Part shown: positions 62,956 through 64,000 of the stretch, piece after piece
Numbering within the stretch: the stretch's first letter is position 1
Layout of the letters: the number at the start of each line of letters is the position of its first letter
Assembly (NCBI RefSeq): GCF_005771405.1
Contig: NZ_VAUA01000001.1
Location: 248,001-312,000 of the forward strand
Reading direction: 5' to 3'
DNA: 64,000 nt
Origin: Parasedimentitalea maritima
GTDB lineage: Bacteria > Pseudomonadota > Alphaproteobacteria > Rhodobacterales > Rhodobacteraceae
Program-made: the position numbers and the translations under genes
The notes under the pieces: generated by a model
The model's database searches: none
What the model saw: only the letters and a program-made list of their open reading frames with translations
Told to the model about the DNA's origin: nothing

Positions 62956-63999
62956 TTAGCCAAAGACCTTGGTCAGGGCTTTGTCGACGCTGTCGGTGAT
63001 CAGGTCGATGTCATCCGCCGTGACGATCAGTGCAGGCGAGAAGCACAGCACATTGTTGCGGCCGGGAACGGACTTGTTCGACATGCCGATGATCACGCCC
63101 TGCGCACCACATTCAGCGGCCACTTGCGCTACCTGCGCTTCGGCGACCGGTTCCTTGGAGGTACGGTCTGCAACCAGTTCCACGCCTAGGAACAGGCCCT
63201 TGCCGCGCACATCGCCGATAACCTCGTGCTTTTCCATCAACGCCTGAAGGTTGCCCATCATGCGTTCACCCATCTTGGTGCAGTTTTCCAGCAGGTTCTC
63301 TTCTTCGATGATGCGCATGTTTTCCAGCGCCGCAGCTGGGCCAGCCGTACAACCACCAAATGTCGAGATATCGCGGAAGAAGCCAAGCGGATCGTTTGGG
63401 TCGTCTTTGAACATGTCAAACACGGCCTCAGTAGTGACGCAGAGCGCGATCGCTGCATAGCCCGAGGCAACGCCTTTGGCCATGGTGACGATGTCCGGCT
63501 TGATGCCGTACTGCTGATAGCCGAACCAAGTGCCGGTACGGCCGACGCCGCAGACCACTTCGTCGATGTGCAGCAGGATGTCGTACTTTTTGCAGATCTC
63601 CTGCACGCGATCCCAATAACCGGGGGGAGGGGTGATAACACCACCGCCAGCAGTCACTGGTTCCAGACACAGCGCACCGATAGTATCTGCACCTTCGCGC
63701 AGGATGACCTCTTCGATCAGGTTGGCGGATGCTACGCCGTATTCTTCGCTCGACAGGTGATCCAGGCCTTGCTCGTGGGCGCGGTATTCCATGCAGTGAG
63801 GTACACGGACAAAACCGGGGGCCAGAGGGCCGTACTGCATGACGCGCTCGTCCTGACCGCCAGCCGACATGGTGGCCAGGGTGCCGCCGTGATAGTCACG
63901 GTCGCGATACAGGATCTTGTGTTTCTTGCCGCCAAAACGTTTGTGCGCAATCTGGCGCACCATCTTGAACGCCTTCTCGTTCGCCTCGGAACCAGAGTT
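62956..63999 (-). CDS. tpa: Taurine:pyruvate aminotransferase, C-terminal part (5' end outside window)
   Basis: The last 347 codons of a class III aminotransferase; the frame is open to the right edge and the gene begins outside the window. At the edge NSGSEANEKAF is the PLP-phosphate region. The catalytic lysine is in TMAKGVASGYAAIAL. Length, fold and its place beside the xsc-pta-soe block point to Tpa, which transfers the amino group of taurine to pyruvate giving sulfoacetaldehyde and alanine. Other omega-amino-acid:pyruvate aminotransferases have similar sequence, so specificity rests on context. Confidence 0.9.
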   Translation of the reverse strand, partial: NSGSEANEKAFKMVRQIAHKRFGGKKHKILYRDRDYHGGTLATMSAGGQDERVMQYGPLAPGFVRVPHCMEYRAHEQGLDHLSSEEYGVASANLIEEVILREGADTIGALCLEPVTAGGGVITPPPGYWDRVQEICKKYDILLHIDEVVCGVGRTGTWFGYQQYGIKPDIVTMAKGVASGYAAIALCVTTEAVFDMFKDDPNDPLGFFRDISTFGGCTAGPAAALENMRIIEEENLLENCTKMGERMMGNLQALMEKHEVIGDVRGKGLFLGVELVADRTSKEPVAEAQVAQVAAECGAQGVIIGMSNKSVPGRNNVLCFSPALIVTADDIDLITDSVDKALTKVFG

Positions 64000-64000
64000 G

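Overview
The window is a chromosomal segment from an alphaproteobacterium, most likely a marine Rhodobacterales member (Roseobacter group). The basis is the gene families and their order, with moderate-to-high GC judged by eye. Pointers are the taurine/sulfite cluster (tpa, xsc, pta, tauE-like exporter, MocR-type TauR, soeABC), a mesaconyl-C4-CoA hydratase-like protein, a PrtD/HlyD type I secretion pair and a stand-alone MnmD beside a FAD oxidoreductase. I saw no rRNA, tRNA, CRISPR array, transposase, integrase or phage gene. Most of the window reads as ordinary, densely packed chromosome with many ATGA/GTGA stop-start overlaps.

Layout. 1-5.1 kb: the end of an aromatic/aspartate aminotransferase, the glnK-amtB pair, and a class A penicillin-binding protein with a very basic tail. 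5.1-9.7 kb: mlaA-mlaC lipid-transport genes and a type I secretion ABC/adaptor pair. 9.8-12.5 kb: a coupled run RidA, glycerophosphodiesterase, GNAT-like protein, pterin carbinolamine dehydratase. 12.5-22.6 kb: peroxiredoxin, ferredoxin reductase, rsmD, HAD hydrolase, map, sfsA, a TetR/SDR divergent pair with palindromic operators, CinA-type protein, GNAT, AhpD-like and OmpA-like proteins. 22.6-24.2 kb: an unrecognised 521-residue protein that looks like a modular secreted effector. 24.3-36.7 kb: LysR, DUF4399, monooxygenase-like pair, fadH, rppH, EamA/MarR divergent pair, sugar kinase, nth, VOC/winged-helix pair, Ada-like protein, OmpA-like lipoprotein.

36.8-49 kb: FMN reductase, MaoC-like hydratase, a divergent pair that together reconstitutes MnmC (DAO oxidase plus MnmD), a DMT exporter, lytic transglycosylase, dapA, a small DUF2975/XRE membrane regulator pair, a second ammonium transporter, and an ECF41 sigma factor with its carboxymuconolactone decarboxylase partner. 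49-64 kb: the sulfonate block. soeC, soeB, soeA, pta, tauE-like and xsc lie on the minus strand as one probable operon. tauR is upstream on the same strand, and tpa is at the right edge, separated by an ArsR/permease pair, a GNAT and a methyltransferase.

How the sulfonate genes fit together: Tpa converts taurine to sulfoacetaldehyde, Xsc splits this into acetyl phosphate and sulfite, Pta makes acetyl-CoA, and sulfite is either oxidised on the cytoplasmic side by SoeABC or exported by the TauE-like permease. Repeated boxes of the form YTGGMCYTAA stand as direct-repeat pairs upstream of both tauR and xsc, which fits TauR control of the operon. Other signals read directly from the DNA are a textbook ECF41 promoter in front of the CMD-sigma operon, palindromic operators beside the TetR, MarR and ArsR genes, and a three-copy intergenic repeat, one copy of which lies between soeA and soeB.
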